A DNA stretch of 64,000 nucleotides, taken from positions 1 to 64,000 of the forward strand of contig NZ_CALSFO010000007.1 of the NCBI RefSeq assembly GCF_943736975.1. Direction: 5' to 3'. The notes under the pieces are model-generated. The model had not been told where the DNA came from. It did no database searches and was given only the letters and a program-made list of their open reading frames with translations. Origin of the DNA: Streptococcus sp. Marseille-Q0941 (GTDB lineage: Bacteria; Bacillota; Bacilli; Lactobacillales; Streptococcaceae). A program made the translations under genes and the position numbers. Position 1 is the stretch's first letter, and every line of letters begins with the position of its first letter. This document shows positions 35,187 through 43,289 of the stretch, one piece after another.

Positions 35187-35618
35187 TCAGTTTCGTTTTT
35201 GTTTGGCTTCTTTATAAAGATTGTTAATGACATCTTCTAAGGTTTGGTGGGCTAATTCCTTCTCAAGTTGAGCTTCAGCGCTAGCAAATAGTGGCGAAAC
35301 GGCAGCTTGAATATGTTTTCCTACTGGGCAATCCGGATTGCTATTTTGGTGAACGGGAAATAGGCTGATGTGGCTGACTTCTTGTGTTGCAAAATAAATT
35401 TCAAGTAAGGTCACTTCCTTTGGGGACTTACTGAGTTGATAGCCTGTTTTTCCTTGATGGGAAGTAATTAAGCCAGCGTTTTTCAATAAGGCAATCACCT
35501 TACGAATATAACTAGCGTTGGTGCCAACGCTAGTTGCTAGTGCTTGAGAACTTAAGGTATCCTTGCTTTCACTAATCATGGTTAGGATATGTAAGGCTAC
35601 TGAAAATTTTGTATCCAT
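35187..35618 (-). CDS. Rrf2-family transcriptional regulator (YwnA-like)
   Basis: A 143-aa Rrf2-type winged-helix protein: MDTKFSVALHILTMI, then SSQALATSVGTNASYIRKVI (recognition helix) and the wing GLITSHQGKTGYQLSK. It lacks the three-cysteine cluster motif of IscR/NsrR; the only cysteine is Cys97 in NPDCPVG, so an iron-sulfur cluster is unlikely and a thiol switch or ligand is more plausible. It heads an operon-like run of four minus-strand genes with palindromes before itself and before the second gene, suggesting autoregulation and control of the enzymes. Confidence 0.88.
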   Translation of the reverse strand: MDTKFSVALHILTMISESKDTLSSQALATSVGTNASYIRKVIALLKNAGLITSHQGKTGYQLSKSPKEVTLLEIYFATQEVSHISLFPVHQNSNPDCPVGKHIQAAVSPLFASAEAQLEKELAHQTLEDVINNLYKEAKQKRN

Positions 35619-35636
35619 ATAAACTCCTTTAGATAA

Positions 35637-35686
35637 CTTGTATCTGATACAAGAACAAGTATATCACAAATAAAAAGAAAAGCAAG
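35637..35686 (-). promoter_or_regulatory. Promoter and operator palindrome before the Rrf2 gene
   Basis: The perfect palindrome CTTGTATC-T-GATACAAG is at 35637-35653, just downstream of a minus-strand -10 TATACT (35663-35658) with a TTGCTT -35 near 35685. The half-site TTGTATC matches the second operator at 35133-35153. Confidence 0.65.
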
Positions 35687-35786
35687 ACTTTTGTTTTAAA
35701 TTTTTAAAAATTCTTTGAAGAGTGTCATCTGATCAGAGATATCTGGAAAGATTGCTCATAAAAAAATGTGGGGCAAATTAGTTATA

Positions 35787-35847
35787 GACAAGCAAAAAAG
35801 CCTTGATTTCAAGGCTTCTTCCTGTTGATTTAGATGCCCCCTGCAGG
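35787..35847. repeat. tRNA-Lys terminator and 3' end: attachment core, copy 3 (intact)
   Basis: Identical over 61 bp to 32129-32189. On the minus strand it reads the last 13 bases of tRNA-Lys, a short spacer, then the terminator stem AAGCCTTG / CAAGGCTT with a T run. GGGGCAAA lies just to the left (35770-35777), as beside the other copies. Confidence 0.8.
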
Positions 35848-35907
35848 GCTCGAACCTGCGACCCATAGATTAAGAGTCTACTGCTCTACCAACTGAGCTA
35901 AGGAGGC
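35835..35907 (-). tRNA. tRNA-Lys (anticodon CTT)
   Basis: A complete 73-nt cloverleaf on the minus strand: acceptor GCCTCCT / AGGGGGC, D arm GCTCAGTTGGTAGAGC, anticodon arm with loop CTCTTAA (anticodon CTT), T arm GCAGGTTCGAGCCCTGC, discriminator A. CCA is not encoded. It begins right after the T run of the probable 6S RNA, and its 3' end is the integration target that left two scars upstream in the window. Confidence 0.95.
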
Positions 35908-36100
35908 AAAAAAAGCTGTATTGGTGCCGAAACTTCACGGTTTGTATTGAACCCGCGCAATTAAGCAGGTGGGCAACTCGCTCTAACTTAAGCTGTTTCC
36001 GTGTGAGACGGCCTACATGCTGTTAGAAGACTTTTGTTTCCCTAATAATACAAAAAATAGTCGGTCAACACTTAAATGTGAAGTCGTACACCACAGCGTT
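35908..36100 (-). ncRNA. ssrS: 6S RNA (probable)
   Basis: Minus strand, about 190 nt, from a start about 7 nt after TATAAT (36112-36107) to a T7 run at 35914-35908. The ends pair as a closing stem (GCTGTGGTG near the 5' end with CACC..TACAGC at the 3' end) around a long interrupted helix. The location directly downstream of rarA is where Firmicute 6S RNAs commonly lie. 6S RNA binds sigma70-type RNA polymerase and is itself a template for product RNAs. Identification rests on structure and context, not a covariance search. Confidence 0.7.
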
Positions 36101-36167
36101 TCTATGATTATATGATACCACTTTTTCAAAAAAAATCAAGAGGAAAACAGAATTTTTGAAAAGGATT

Positions 36168-37439
36168 TCACAATTTTTTATGTTTATCAATGGTTTCCTT
36201 GCGTTGAGCCAGGGCCCGTTCGTATTTTCCACTATCTTCTGGTGAGAAGTAGTGATGGTCGCGGATTTTTTCTGGCATATAATCTTGTTTGACCCAGTGA
36301 CCTGGATAGTTGTGTGGATAGAGGTAGTTTTGGGCGTTTCCTAATTCCTTGCTACCACTATAGTGTCCATCTCGCAAGTGACGTGGGATTGGCAAGTGAC
36401 CTGATGTTTTAAGGTCAGCCAGAGCCTTATCCATAGCTACATAGGCTGAGTTGGACTTGGGCGACAGTGCCAGATCGATGACGACATTGGCAATGAGGAT
36501 GCGAGCTTCGGGGAAGCCGATTCTTTGTGCAGCATCCAAAGCAGTTACAGTATGGATCTGCGCTTCGGGATTGGCTAAGCCGATATCTTCATAAGCAATC
36601 ACAGTCAAACGACGAGCGAGGCTAGGTAAGTCACCCGCTTCAATCAAGCGAGCAGCATAGTGGAGACTAGCGTCTACATCTGATCCGCGGATAGACTTTT
36701 GAAGGGCAGAGAGAACATCATAGTGTCCGTCTCCATCCTTGTCCATAGTGATGTAGCTTCTCTGCAGACTATTTTCCATGATGTCAAGCGTGATATGACG
36801 GATGCCCTGATCATTTGCTGGGGTGGAAAGAACAGCCAAATCCAGTGAGTTGAAAGCAGAGCGGAGGTCTCCATTGGTAGATGTTGCGATAAAATCAAGG
36901 GCCTCATCATCCAACTCCACTGGGAAATCAAAACCTCGTTCAGGGTCAGTCAGGGCTATTTGAATGGCCTCTTTGACGTCTTGGTTGGATAGAGGTTCCA
37001 ATTCAAAAATCTGAACACGACTGCGGATGGCTGGAGTGACAGAAAAGAAGGGATTTTCAGTTGTCGCCCCTATCATGATGACCAGTCCACTTTCCAAGAG
37101 AGGCAAAAGGAAGTCTTGTTTAGTCTTATCAAGACGATGAATCTCATCTAGTAGCAGTACAAGGCCACCTGAGAATTTAGCTTCCTCAGCGATTTCTTGG
37201 AGACGTTTTTTACTATCAACAGTGGCATTGAAGGTCCGAAAAGCATACTTGGTCGTTCCAGCGATGGCTGAAGCGATACTGGTTTTTCCGATGCCTGGAG
37301 GTCCGTAGAGGATCATAGAGGATAAGCGATTGGCTTCCACCATACGGCGGATAATCTTGCCTGGTCCAACCAGATGCTCCTGACCGATGACCTGGTCGAT
37401 GGTTTTGGGGCGCATACGAAGCGCGAGATTGTCTGGCAT
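36168..37439 (-). CDS. rarA: Replication-associated recombination protein RarA (MgsA)
   Basis: A 423-aa clamp-loader-like AAA+ ATPase. Start at 37439 (MPDNLALRMRPK) with AAAGGA 5 nt upstream, rather than the ATG at 37457. Walker A GPPGIGKTS near 48-56, Walker B LLLDEIHR, sensor 1 GATTENP, then the tetramerisation and C-terminal domains (PEAQIHTVTALDAAQRIGFP, HLRDGHYSGSKELG). It acts at stalled forks with SSB. Overlap of its 3' flank with 6S RNA is noted separately. Confidence 0.94.
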   Translation of the reverse strand: MPDNLALRMRPKTIDQVIGQEHLVGPGKIIRRMVEANRLSSMILYGPPGIGKTSIASAIAGTTKYAFRTFNATVDSKKRLQEIAEEAKFSGGLVLLLDEIHRLDKTKQDFLLPLLESGLVIMIGATTENPFFSVTPAIRSRVQIFELEPLSNQDVKEAIQIALTDPERGFDFPVELDDEALDFIATSTNGDLRSAFNSLDLAVLSTPANDQGIRHITLDIMENSLQRSYITMDKDGDGHYDVLSALQKSIRGSDVDASLHYAARLIEAGDLPSLARRLTVIAYEDIGLANPEAQIHTVTALDAAQRIGFPEARILIANVVIDLALSPKSNSAYVAMDKALADLKTSGHLPIPRHLRDGHYSGSKELGNAQNYLYPHNYPGHWVKQDYMPEKIRDHHYFSPEDSGKYERALAQRKETIDKHKKL

Positions 37440-37554
37440 AGCAGTCCTTTCTAACATAGATTTTCTGATACGAATATGGTAATATGGTAGTATCTATTTT
37501 AGCATATTTCCGAGTATTCGGGGCGATTGAAGAGTCGTATAGAAAGAGGACAAA

Positions 37555-38025
37555 ATGGCAACATACGGATTTTTAGATATTTTACAAGAAGAGTTGGATA
37601 AGAACTTTCCTTTTGACTATGAGATTAGCTGGGACAAGCGCAATCATGCGGTTGAAGTGAGTTTTCTATTAGAGGTACAAAATGCTGCAGGAGTTGAGAT
37701 GGTGGATGAAGACGGAGAGGTGTCGTCAGACGATATCCTCTTTGAAGAAGCAGTGCTTTTTTACAATCCAGCAAAGTCAACTGTCAATGAGGAAGACTAT
37801 TTAACGGCTATCCCTTATCTGCCTAAAAAAGGATTTTCTCGTGAGTTTTTAGCTTATTTTGCACTTTTCCTCAAAGATACTGCCGAGGTTGGGCTTGATG
37901 CCCTCATGGACTTTTTGGAAGACCCAGAAGCAGAAGAATTCGTCATGGAATGGAACCAAGAAGTCTTTGAAGAAGGAAAAGTAGGCTTGGAAGAAGGAGA
38001 ATTTTATCCTTATCCGAGATACTAG
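37555..38025 (+). CDS. DUF3013-family protein
   Basis: A 156-aa acidic cytoplasmic protein starting MATYGFLDILQEELDKNFPFD and ending GEFYPYPRY, matching the DUF3013 family of Lactobacillales. No catalytic motif is evident and function is unknown. It opens a run of small genes (NUDIX, membrane protein, GNAT) leading to prmA. An AGAGGA site precedes the ATG. Confidence 0.82.
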   Translation: MATYGFLDILQEELDKNFPFDYEISWDKRNHAVEVSFLLEVQNAAGVEMVDEDGEVSSDDILFEEAVLFYNPAKSTVNEEDYLTAIPYLPKKGFSREFLAYFALFLKDTAEVGLDALMDFLEDPEAEEFVMEWNQEVFEEGKVGLEEGEFYPYPRY

Positions 38026-38034
38026 GAGTCTAGC

Positions 38035-38463
38035 ATGGAAATAGAACTGACTGATTTTACAGGTTCTAAAATTGCTCTTTTTTGTGAGGATAAGCTACTG
38101 ACCATCTTGCGTGATGATAAGGAAAGCATTCCCTGGCCCAATATGTGGGAACTGCCAGGTGGTGGGCGAGAAGGCGATGAAAGTCCTTTTGAGTGCGCGG
38201 CGCGTGAAGTTTATGAGGAACTAGGCATTGCTCTGACTGAAGATTGCCTGATTTGGAGCAAGGTCTATCCTAGCATGCTCTTTGAAGGACGGCAGTCTGT
38301 CTTTATGGTTGGTCAACTAAGTCAAGAGCAGTTTGATAATATCACCTTTGGAGATGAAGGGCAGGGCTACAAACTGATGGGCATTGAGGAATTTCTTGGC
38401 TCAGATAAGGTTGTACCCCAGTTGCAGGATAGAGTGAGGGATTATTTGGAGGAAATAAAATGA
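38035..38463 (+). CDS. NUDIX hydrolase
   Basis: A 142-aa protein with a full Nudix box: GGGREGDESPFECAAREVYEE then LGI (about 41-63), which binds Mg2+ and cleaves nucleoside diphosphates linked to another group. The substrate cannot be read. It starts 9 nt after the DUF3013 gene and overlaps the next gene by 4 nt (ATGA), so they are translationally coupled. Confidence 0.9.
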   Translation: MEIELTDFTGSKIALFCEDKLLTILRDDKESIPWPNMWELPGGGREGDESPFECAAREVYEELGIALTEDCLIWSKVYPSMLFEGRQSVFMVGQLSQEQFDNITFGDEGQGYKLMGIEEFLGSDKVVPQLQDRVRDYLEEIK

Positions 38464-38828
38464 TTTTTGCAATTGCAACAACGACGTTAAACAAGGAAGT
38501 TAAACGCAAACTAAAAACTGGACAATATTCTAGAGAAGAAGCTACATTCATCTATATGGAATATTTAAAGTTAAAGAAGCAGAGAGAAAGTGGTATGAAA
38601 GTAGCTGGGATTTCTACGGCTGTTATTTGGGTATTAATGCTTGTTATACCCTTACTGAGTGATAGAGATCTCGTACTGCCTCTTTCAGTATATTTTTTAT
38701 TTTTGATACTGTTAGCAGGAATTCTTCTATTTGTTTATTATCTTATGTTTGGAATTTTTAAACGGCAGATTCATAGCGCAATGAAAGAACACTATACAGA
38801 TGTGATTGAGGAATTTGAGGGTCAGTAA
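38460..38828 (+). CDS. Two-pass membrane protein, unknown function
   Basis: A 122-aa protein: a charged N-terminal 45 residues with LNKEVKRKLKTGQYSREEA, two hydrophobic helices (about 48-68 and 74-100), and a basic then acidic tail. It overlaps the NUDIX gene stop (ATGA) and has GGAGG upstream. I do not recognise a named family. Confidence 0.7.
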   Translation: MIFAIATTTLNKEVKRKLKTGQYSREEATFIYMEYLKLKKQRESGMKVAGISTAVIWVLMLVIPLLSDRDLVLPLSVYFLFLILLAGILLFVYYLMFGIFKRQIHSAMKEHYTDVIEEFEGQ

Positions 38829-38886
38829 AACAGCGTGTGGAAGAGCATAGGAAGCGAGTTGAGAGAGTGAATTTGGAGGTATTAGT

Positions 38887-39360
38887 ATGATTCAGATTAT
38901 CCGAGCAGGAGCAGAGGATTTAGAAACCGTAATTGCAATTCAAAGAGCTAGCTTTAAGGCTGTCTATGAAAAATACCAAGATGAGTATGATCCTTATCTC
39001 GAGGATCGTGAACGAATCAAGTGGAAATTGGTTGGGAGTCCCAATAGCTATTACTACTTTGTGAAAGAAAAGGGAGAAAATATCGGATTTTTACGAGTTC
39101 AGACCAATGAAGAGTTGACGGAGGCTTGGTTGGGAACGGCAGCGATTTTGCCCCAGTACCAAGGAAAAGGTTATGGTTCTGAAGGATTGGAATTGCTGGA
39201 AAAGGAATTTCCAACGATTAAACAGTGGGATTTGTGTACGGTATTACAGGATGCGGGCATGGTCGCTTTTTATGAGAAAAATGGCTACCACCAAACCCAT
39301 ATCGAACCTGAAAAAGAAGGTATGGATATGGTCTACATGAAAAAATGGATAGAGAAATAG
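38887..39360 (+). CDS. GNAT-family N-acetyltransferase
   Basis: A 157-aa GNAT protein. The acetyl-CoA-binding motif A is AAILPQYQGKGYGSEGLELL (about 90-109), followed by VAFYEKNGYHQT as motif B. Substrate unknown. TTGGAGG lies 8 nt before the ATG. Confidence 0.88.
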   Translation: MIQIIRAGAEDLETVIAIQRASFKAVYEKYQDEYDPYLEDRERIKWKLVGSPNSYYYFVKEKGENIGFLRVQTNEELTEAWLGTAAILPQYQGKGYGSEGLELLEKEFPTIKQWDLCTVLQDAGMVAFYEKNGYHQTHIEPEKEGMDMVYMKKWIEK

Positions 39361-39368
39361 AAAGGATG

Positions 39369-39467
39369 GTTCGGTTACATTTCTAAACTGAACCCGCCCT
39401 AAACACTGTGCCAAAAAGATAAACTTCTCTTAGACACAAGCGTCTTCAGAGAGTTTCCTATTTTGGC
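39369..39467 (+). promoter_or_regulatory. Two stable hairpins between the GNAT gene and prmA
   Basis: First hairpin GGTTCGGTT / AACTGAACC (about 39368-39394). The second is a nested stem: CCAAAA with TTTTGG, AAACT.CTCT with AGAGAGTTT, AGAC with GTCT (39411-39466), almost wholly paired over 56 nt. Neither has a clear T run, so a leader, processing site or repeat remnant is possible. Confidence 0.45.
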
Positions 39468-39497
39468 TTTGTGTTTTACGGGCTTGGTATCTTAATG

Positions 39498-40448
39498 ATG
39501 GAAACATGGCAAGAGCTAAAAGTTACAGTGAAGCGCGAGGGAGAGGAGCTGGTCTCCAATCTCTTGATTGAGTTGGGCGCCCAAGGTGTTGCGATTGAAG
39601 ACAGCATGGACTATGTGGGGAATGTGGATCGCTTTGGTGAGATTTTCCCTGAGGTTGAACAGCAAGAAGAAATCGTAGTGACAGCCTACTACCCTGAAAC
39701 GGTTGATGTGGCAGTAGTTGAGGCAGATTTGCAGGCTCGCCTGGCAGAATTAACTGATTTTATGGATCTAGGAGAGGTCAAGATGGGCACGACTGCCTTG
39801 GCTGAGGAAGACTGGGCAGACAACTGGAAGAAATACTATGAGCCAGCTCGCATCACTCATGACTTGACCATTGTGCCGTCCTGGACGGACTACGAGGCGA
39901 CTGCTGGAGAAAAGATTATCAAACTGGATCCAGGCATGGCCTTTGGGACTGGGACGCATCCAACCACTAAGATGAGCCTCTTTGCCTTGGAGCAGGTTCT
40001 TCGTGGCGGCGAAACGGTGCTGGATGTGGGGACTGGTTCAGGTGTCCTTTCTATTGCCAGCTCACTTCTTGGCGCTAAGGAAATTTTCGCCTATGACCTG
40101 GATGATGTGGCGGTTCGTGTCGCTCAGGAAAATATTGAGCTCAACCCTGGCATGGAAAATATCCATGTTGCTGCTGGAGATTTGCTCAAGGGTGTAGAGA
40201 TTGAGGCAGACGTGATTGTGGCTAATATCTTGGCGGATATTCTCATTCATCTGACAGAGGATGCTTATCGCTTGGTCAAGGATGAAGGCTACCTCATCAT
40301 GAGTGGCATTATCAAGGACAAGTGGGACATGGTGCGCGAGTCGGCTGAGTCAGCTGGATTTTTCCTTGAAACCCACATGATGCAAGGGGAATGGAATGCC
40401 TGTGTCTTTAAGAAAACCAAGGATATTTCAGGTGTGATTGGAGGCTAG
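39498..40448 (+). CDS. prmA: Ribosomal protein L11 methyltransferase
   Basis: A 316-aa SAM-dependent methyltransferase that trimethylates ribosomal protein L11. Start taken at METWQELKV (39498), the usual family start; no good ribosome site is visible before it or before the upstream ATG/TTG candidates. The N-terminal substrate domain (about 1-90) is followed by [14 protein letters not shown], the SAM motif [13 protein letters not shown] (about 180-192) and [12 protein letters not shown] (catalytic region). One base separates it from rsmE. Confidence 0.95.
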   Translation: METWQELKVTVKREGEELVSNLLIELGAQGVAIEDSMDYVGNVDRFGEIFPEVEQQEEIVVTAYYPETVDVAVVEADLQARLAELTDFMDLGEVKMGTTALAEEDWADNWKKYYEPARITHDLTIVPSWTDYEATAGEKIIKLDPGMAFGTGTHPTTKMSLFALEQVLRGGETVLDVGTGSGVLSIASSLLGAKEIFAYDLDDVAVRVAQENIELNPGMENIHVAAGDLLKGVEIEADVIVANILADILIHLTEDAYRLVKDEGYLIMSGIIKDKWDMVRESAESAGFFLETHMMQGEWNACVFKKTKDISGVIGG

Positions 40449-40449
40449 C

Positions 40450-41193
40450 ATGCAACAGTATTTTGTCAAGGGAAGTGCAATCTCTCCTGTCATTATCGAA
40501 GATAAGGAAACCAGCAAGCATATGTTTCAGGTCATGCGGCTGAAAGAAGATGATGAAGTGACCTTGGTCTTTGATGATGGGATTAAGCGCTTGGCGCGTG
40601 TGCTGGATGTAGAAGCTCGTCAGTTTGAGTTGGTTCAAGAATTAGCTGACAATGTGGAACTGCCCGTTCAAGTAACCATTGCATCAGGCTTTCCCAAGGG
40701 AGACAAGCTGGAGTTCATCACTCAAAAAGTGACGGAACTAGGAGCCAGTCAAATCTGGGCCTTTCCTGCCGACTGGTCAGTTGCCAAGTGGGATGGTAAG
40801 AAGTTGGGTAAAAAGGTTGAAAAACTAGAAAAAATCGCCCTTGGAGCAGCAGAACAAAGCAAGCGGAATCATGTCCCAAGCATTATCCTTTTTGAGAAAA
40901 AAGCAGACTTTCTAGCTCAGTTCGACCAGTTTGACCGCATCGTGGTGGCCTATGAAGAATCGGCTAAAGAAGGAGAAGCCGCTGCACTTATACAAGCAGT
41001 TGCTGGACTGGAAAAAGGAGCCAAATTGCTCTTTGTCTTTGGACCAGAAGGAGGTCTTTCACCTGCAGAAGTTGAAAGCTTCCAGGCTAAAGGAGCAGTC
41101 CTTGCAGGACTTGGGCCTCGCATTCTAAGAGCAGAAACAGCACCGCTTTATGCCCTGTCGGCCATTAGCGTTTTGCTTGAATTAGAGAAATAA
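40450..41193 (+). CDS. rsmE: 16S rRNA m3U1498 methyltransferase
   Basis: A 247-aa SPOUT-class methyltransferase acting on U1498 of 16S rRNA. An N-terminal PUA-like domain (MQQYFVKGSAI, VMRLKEDDEVTLVFDDG), then the SPOUT knot with ITQKVTELGASQIWAF, AAEQSKRNHVP, FGPEGGLSPAE and GLGPRILRAETAPLYALSA. Start at 40450, with GGAGG 6 nt upstream. Coupled with prmA. Confidence 0.95.
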   Translation: MQQYFVKGSAISPVIIEDKETSKHMFQVMRLKEDDEVTLVFDDGIKRLARVLDVEARQFELVQELADNVELPVQVTIASGFPKGDKLEFITQKVTELGASQIWAFPADWSVAKWDGKKLGKKVEKLEKIALGAAEQSKRNHVPSIILFEKKADFLAQFDQFDRIVVAYEESAKEGEAAALIQAVAGLEKGAKLLFVFGPEGGLSPAEVESFQAKGAVLAGLGPRILRAETAPLYALSAISVLLELEK

Positions 41194-41203
41194 GAGGAAA
41201 AAG

Positions 41204-43000
41204 ATGGAACAAAAACATCGTTCAGAATTTCCTGAAAAGGAACTTTGGGATTTGACAGCCCTATATCAAGATCGTGAGGATTTCTTGCGAGCAATCGAAA
41301 AGGCTCGCGAAGACATCAATCAATTTAGCCGTGACTACAAGGATAATCTTCACACTTTTGAAGATTTTGAAAAGGCCTTTGCAGAATTGGAACAAATCTA
41401 CATTCAGATGAGCCATATTGGCAACTACGCCTTTATGCCTCAGACGACAGATTATAGCAATGAAGAGTTTGCTAATATTGCCCAAGCTGGGATGGAATTT
41501 GAAACAGATGCCAGTGTAGCCTTGACCTTCTTTGACGATGCCTTGGTAGCTGCTGATGAGGAAGTCTTGGACCGTTTGGCTGAATTGCCCCATTTGACGG
41601 CAGCCATTCGTCAGGCAAAAATCAAAAAAGCCCACTATCTTGGGGCTGATGTGGAGAAGGCCTTGACTAATCTGGGTGAAGTTTTCTATAGTCCACAGGA
41701 TATCTACACCAAGATGCGAGCTGGGGACTTTGAAATGGCTGACTTTGAAGCTCATGGCAAAACCTACAAAAACAGCTTTGTAACCTATGAAAATTTCTAC
41801 CAAAATCACGAGGATGCTGAAGTTCGTGAAAAATCTTTCCGTTCCTTCTCCGAAGGACTTCGTAAGCACCAAAATACGGCAGCCGCAGCTTATTTAGCCC
41901 AAGTCAAGTCTGAAAAACTCTTGGCTGATATGAAGGGATATGACTCAGTATTTGACTATCTTTTAGCTGAGCAAGAAGTAGATCGTTCTATGTTTGATCG
42001 TCAGATTGACCTCATCATGAAGGACTTTGCACCAGTTGCTCAGAGATATCTCAAGCATGTTGCCAAGGTCAATGGTCTTGAAAAGATGACCTTTGCTGAT
42101 TGGAAATTGGATTTGGATAGTGCGTTGAATCCAGAGGTTAGCATTGATGATGCCTACGATTTGGTTATTAAGTCTGTCGCACCACTGGGGCAAGAATACT
42201 GTCAAGAAATCGCTCGTTATCAAGAAGAACGCTGGGTTGATTTCGCTGCTAATAGTGGTAAGGATTCTGGTGGATATGCAGCTGATCCCTACCGTGTGCA
42301 TCCTTATGTTCTCATGAGCTGGACAGGTCGTTTGAGCGATGTTTATACCTTGATTCATGAAATTGGTCACTCTGGTCAATTTATCTTTTCAGACAATCAC
42401 CAGAGTTACTTCAACGCCCACATGTCGACCTACTATGTCGAAGCACCGTCAACCTTCAATGAATTGCTTTTAAGCGATTATTTAGAAAACCAGTCTGATG
42501 ATCCACGTCAGAAACGCTTCGCTCTTGCTCACCGCTTGACAGATACCTATTTCCATAACTTCATCACTCACCTTCTGGAAGCTGCATTCCAGCGTAAGGT
42601 CTATACACTGATTGAAGAAGGAGAAACCTTTGGGTCAAGTAAACTCAACAGTATTATGAAGGAAGTCTTGACGGATTTCTGGGGAGATGCTATTGAGATT
42701 GATGACGATGCGGCCTTGACTTGGATGCGCCAGGCCCACTACTACATGGGCTTGTATAGCTACACTTACTCAGCAGGACTTGTTATTTCGACTGCAGGTT
42801 ACCTTCATCTGAAACATTCAGAAACTGGAGCCGAAGACTGGCTCAATCTCCTCAAATCAGGTGGCAGCAAGACACCGCCTGAGTCAGCCATGATTATCGG
42901 AGCCGATATCTCAACAGACAAACCACTCCGTGATACTATCCAATTCTTGTCTGATACGGTTGATCAGATTATAGCCTACAGTGCCCAGTTGGGAGAATAA
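41204..43000 (+). CDS. pepF: Oligoendopeptidase F (M3B)
   Basis: A 598-aa cytoplasmic zinc metallopeptidase cleaving oligopeptides of roughly 7-17 residues. The zinc motif HEIGH starts at His385 within YTLIHEIGHSGQF, and the third ligand Glu lies about 25 residues on (EAPSTFNELL). Full length; AGGAAAA precedes the ATG 10 nt after rsmE, so it may be read from the prmA operon. Confidence 0.95.
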   Translation: MEQKHRSEFPEKELWDLTALYQDREDFLRAIEKAREDINQFSRDYKDNLHTFEDFEKAFAELEQIYIQMSHIGNYAFMPQTTDYSNEEFANIAQAGMEFETDASVALTFFDDALVAADEEVLDRLAELPHLTAAIRQAKIKKAHYLGADVEKALTNLGEVFYSPQDIYTKMRAGDFEMADFEAHGKTYKNSFVTYENFYQNHEDAEVREKSFRSFSEGLRKHQNTAAAAYLAQVKSEKLLADMKGYDSVFDYLLAEQEVDRSMFDRQIDLIMKDFAPVAQRYLKHVAKVNGLEKMTFADWKLDLDSALNPEVSIDDAYDLVIKSVAPLGQEYCQEIARYQEERWVDFAANSGKDSGGYAADPYRVHPYVLMSWTGRLSDVYTLIHEIGHSGQFIFSDNHQSYFNAHMSTYYVEAPSTFNELLLSDYLENQSDDPRQKRFALAHRLTDTYFHNFITHLLEAAFQRKVYTLIEEGETFGSSKLNSIMKEVLTDFWGDAIEIDDDAALTWMRQAHYYMGLYSYTYSAGLVISTAGYLHLKHSETGAEDWLNLLKSGGSKTPPESAMIIGADISTDKPLRDTIQFLSDTVDQIIAYSAQLGE

Positions 43001-43154
43001 AATCATAAAAGTACAACAATAGAGTTATATTGTTGAGATTTTAGAATGACATTTATTTTTGGTGGTGATTAAAAAAATTGAAGCAGGAATAGTATTGGTA
43101 TTCTCTGTACTTTTATTTATACTATATAATAAGATCACCCTAAAAATAGCTGAA

Positions 43155-43253
43155 GTCTGTACTCCTAAATACTCTCCTGAGAAGGAGTTATGTAGAGAGT
43201 ACAGATGAAGAGTTACTCGTTTTATTTTGAAATATAAGTAAATATGTTAAAAT
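43155..43253 (+). promoter_or_regulatory. Palindrome and extended -10 promoter of the choline-binding protein gene
   Basis: CTGTACTC (from about 43156) pairs with GAG.GTACAG near 43204, with an inner ACTC.CCT / AAGGAGT hairpin. Downstream, TGTTAAAAT (-10 at 43248-43253) is an extended -10 about 36 nt before the start codon. Confidence 0.45.
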
Positions 43254-43289
43254 TAATAATGTAAACGTTTTTAAAGAAAGGTTAATTTT

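Noticed and set aside
41261-41872. 203-codon open frame antisense to pepF
   Set aside because: Long only because of codon bias of pepF; the sense product is a complete, recognisable peptidase.
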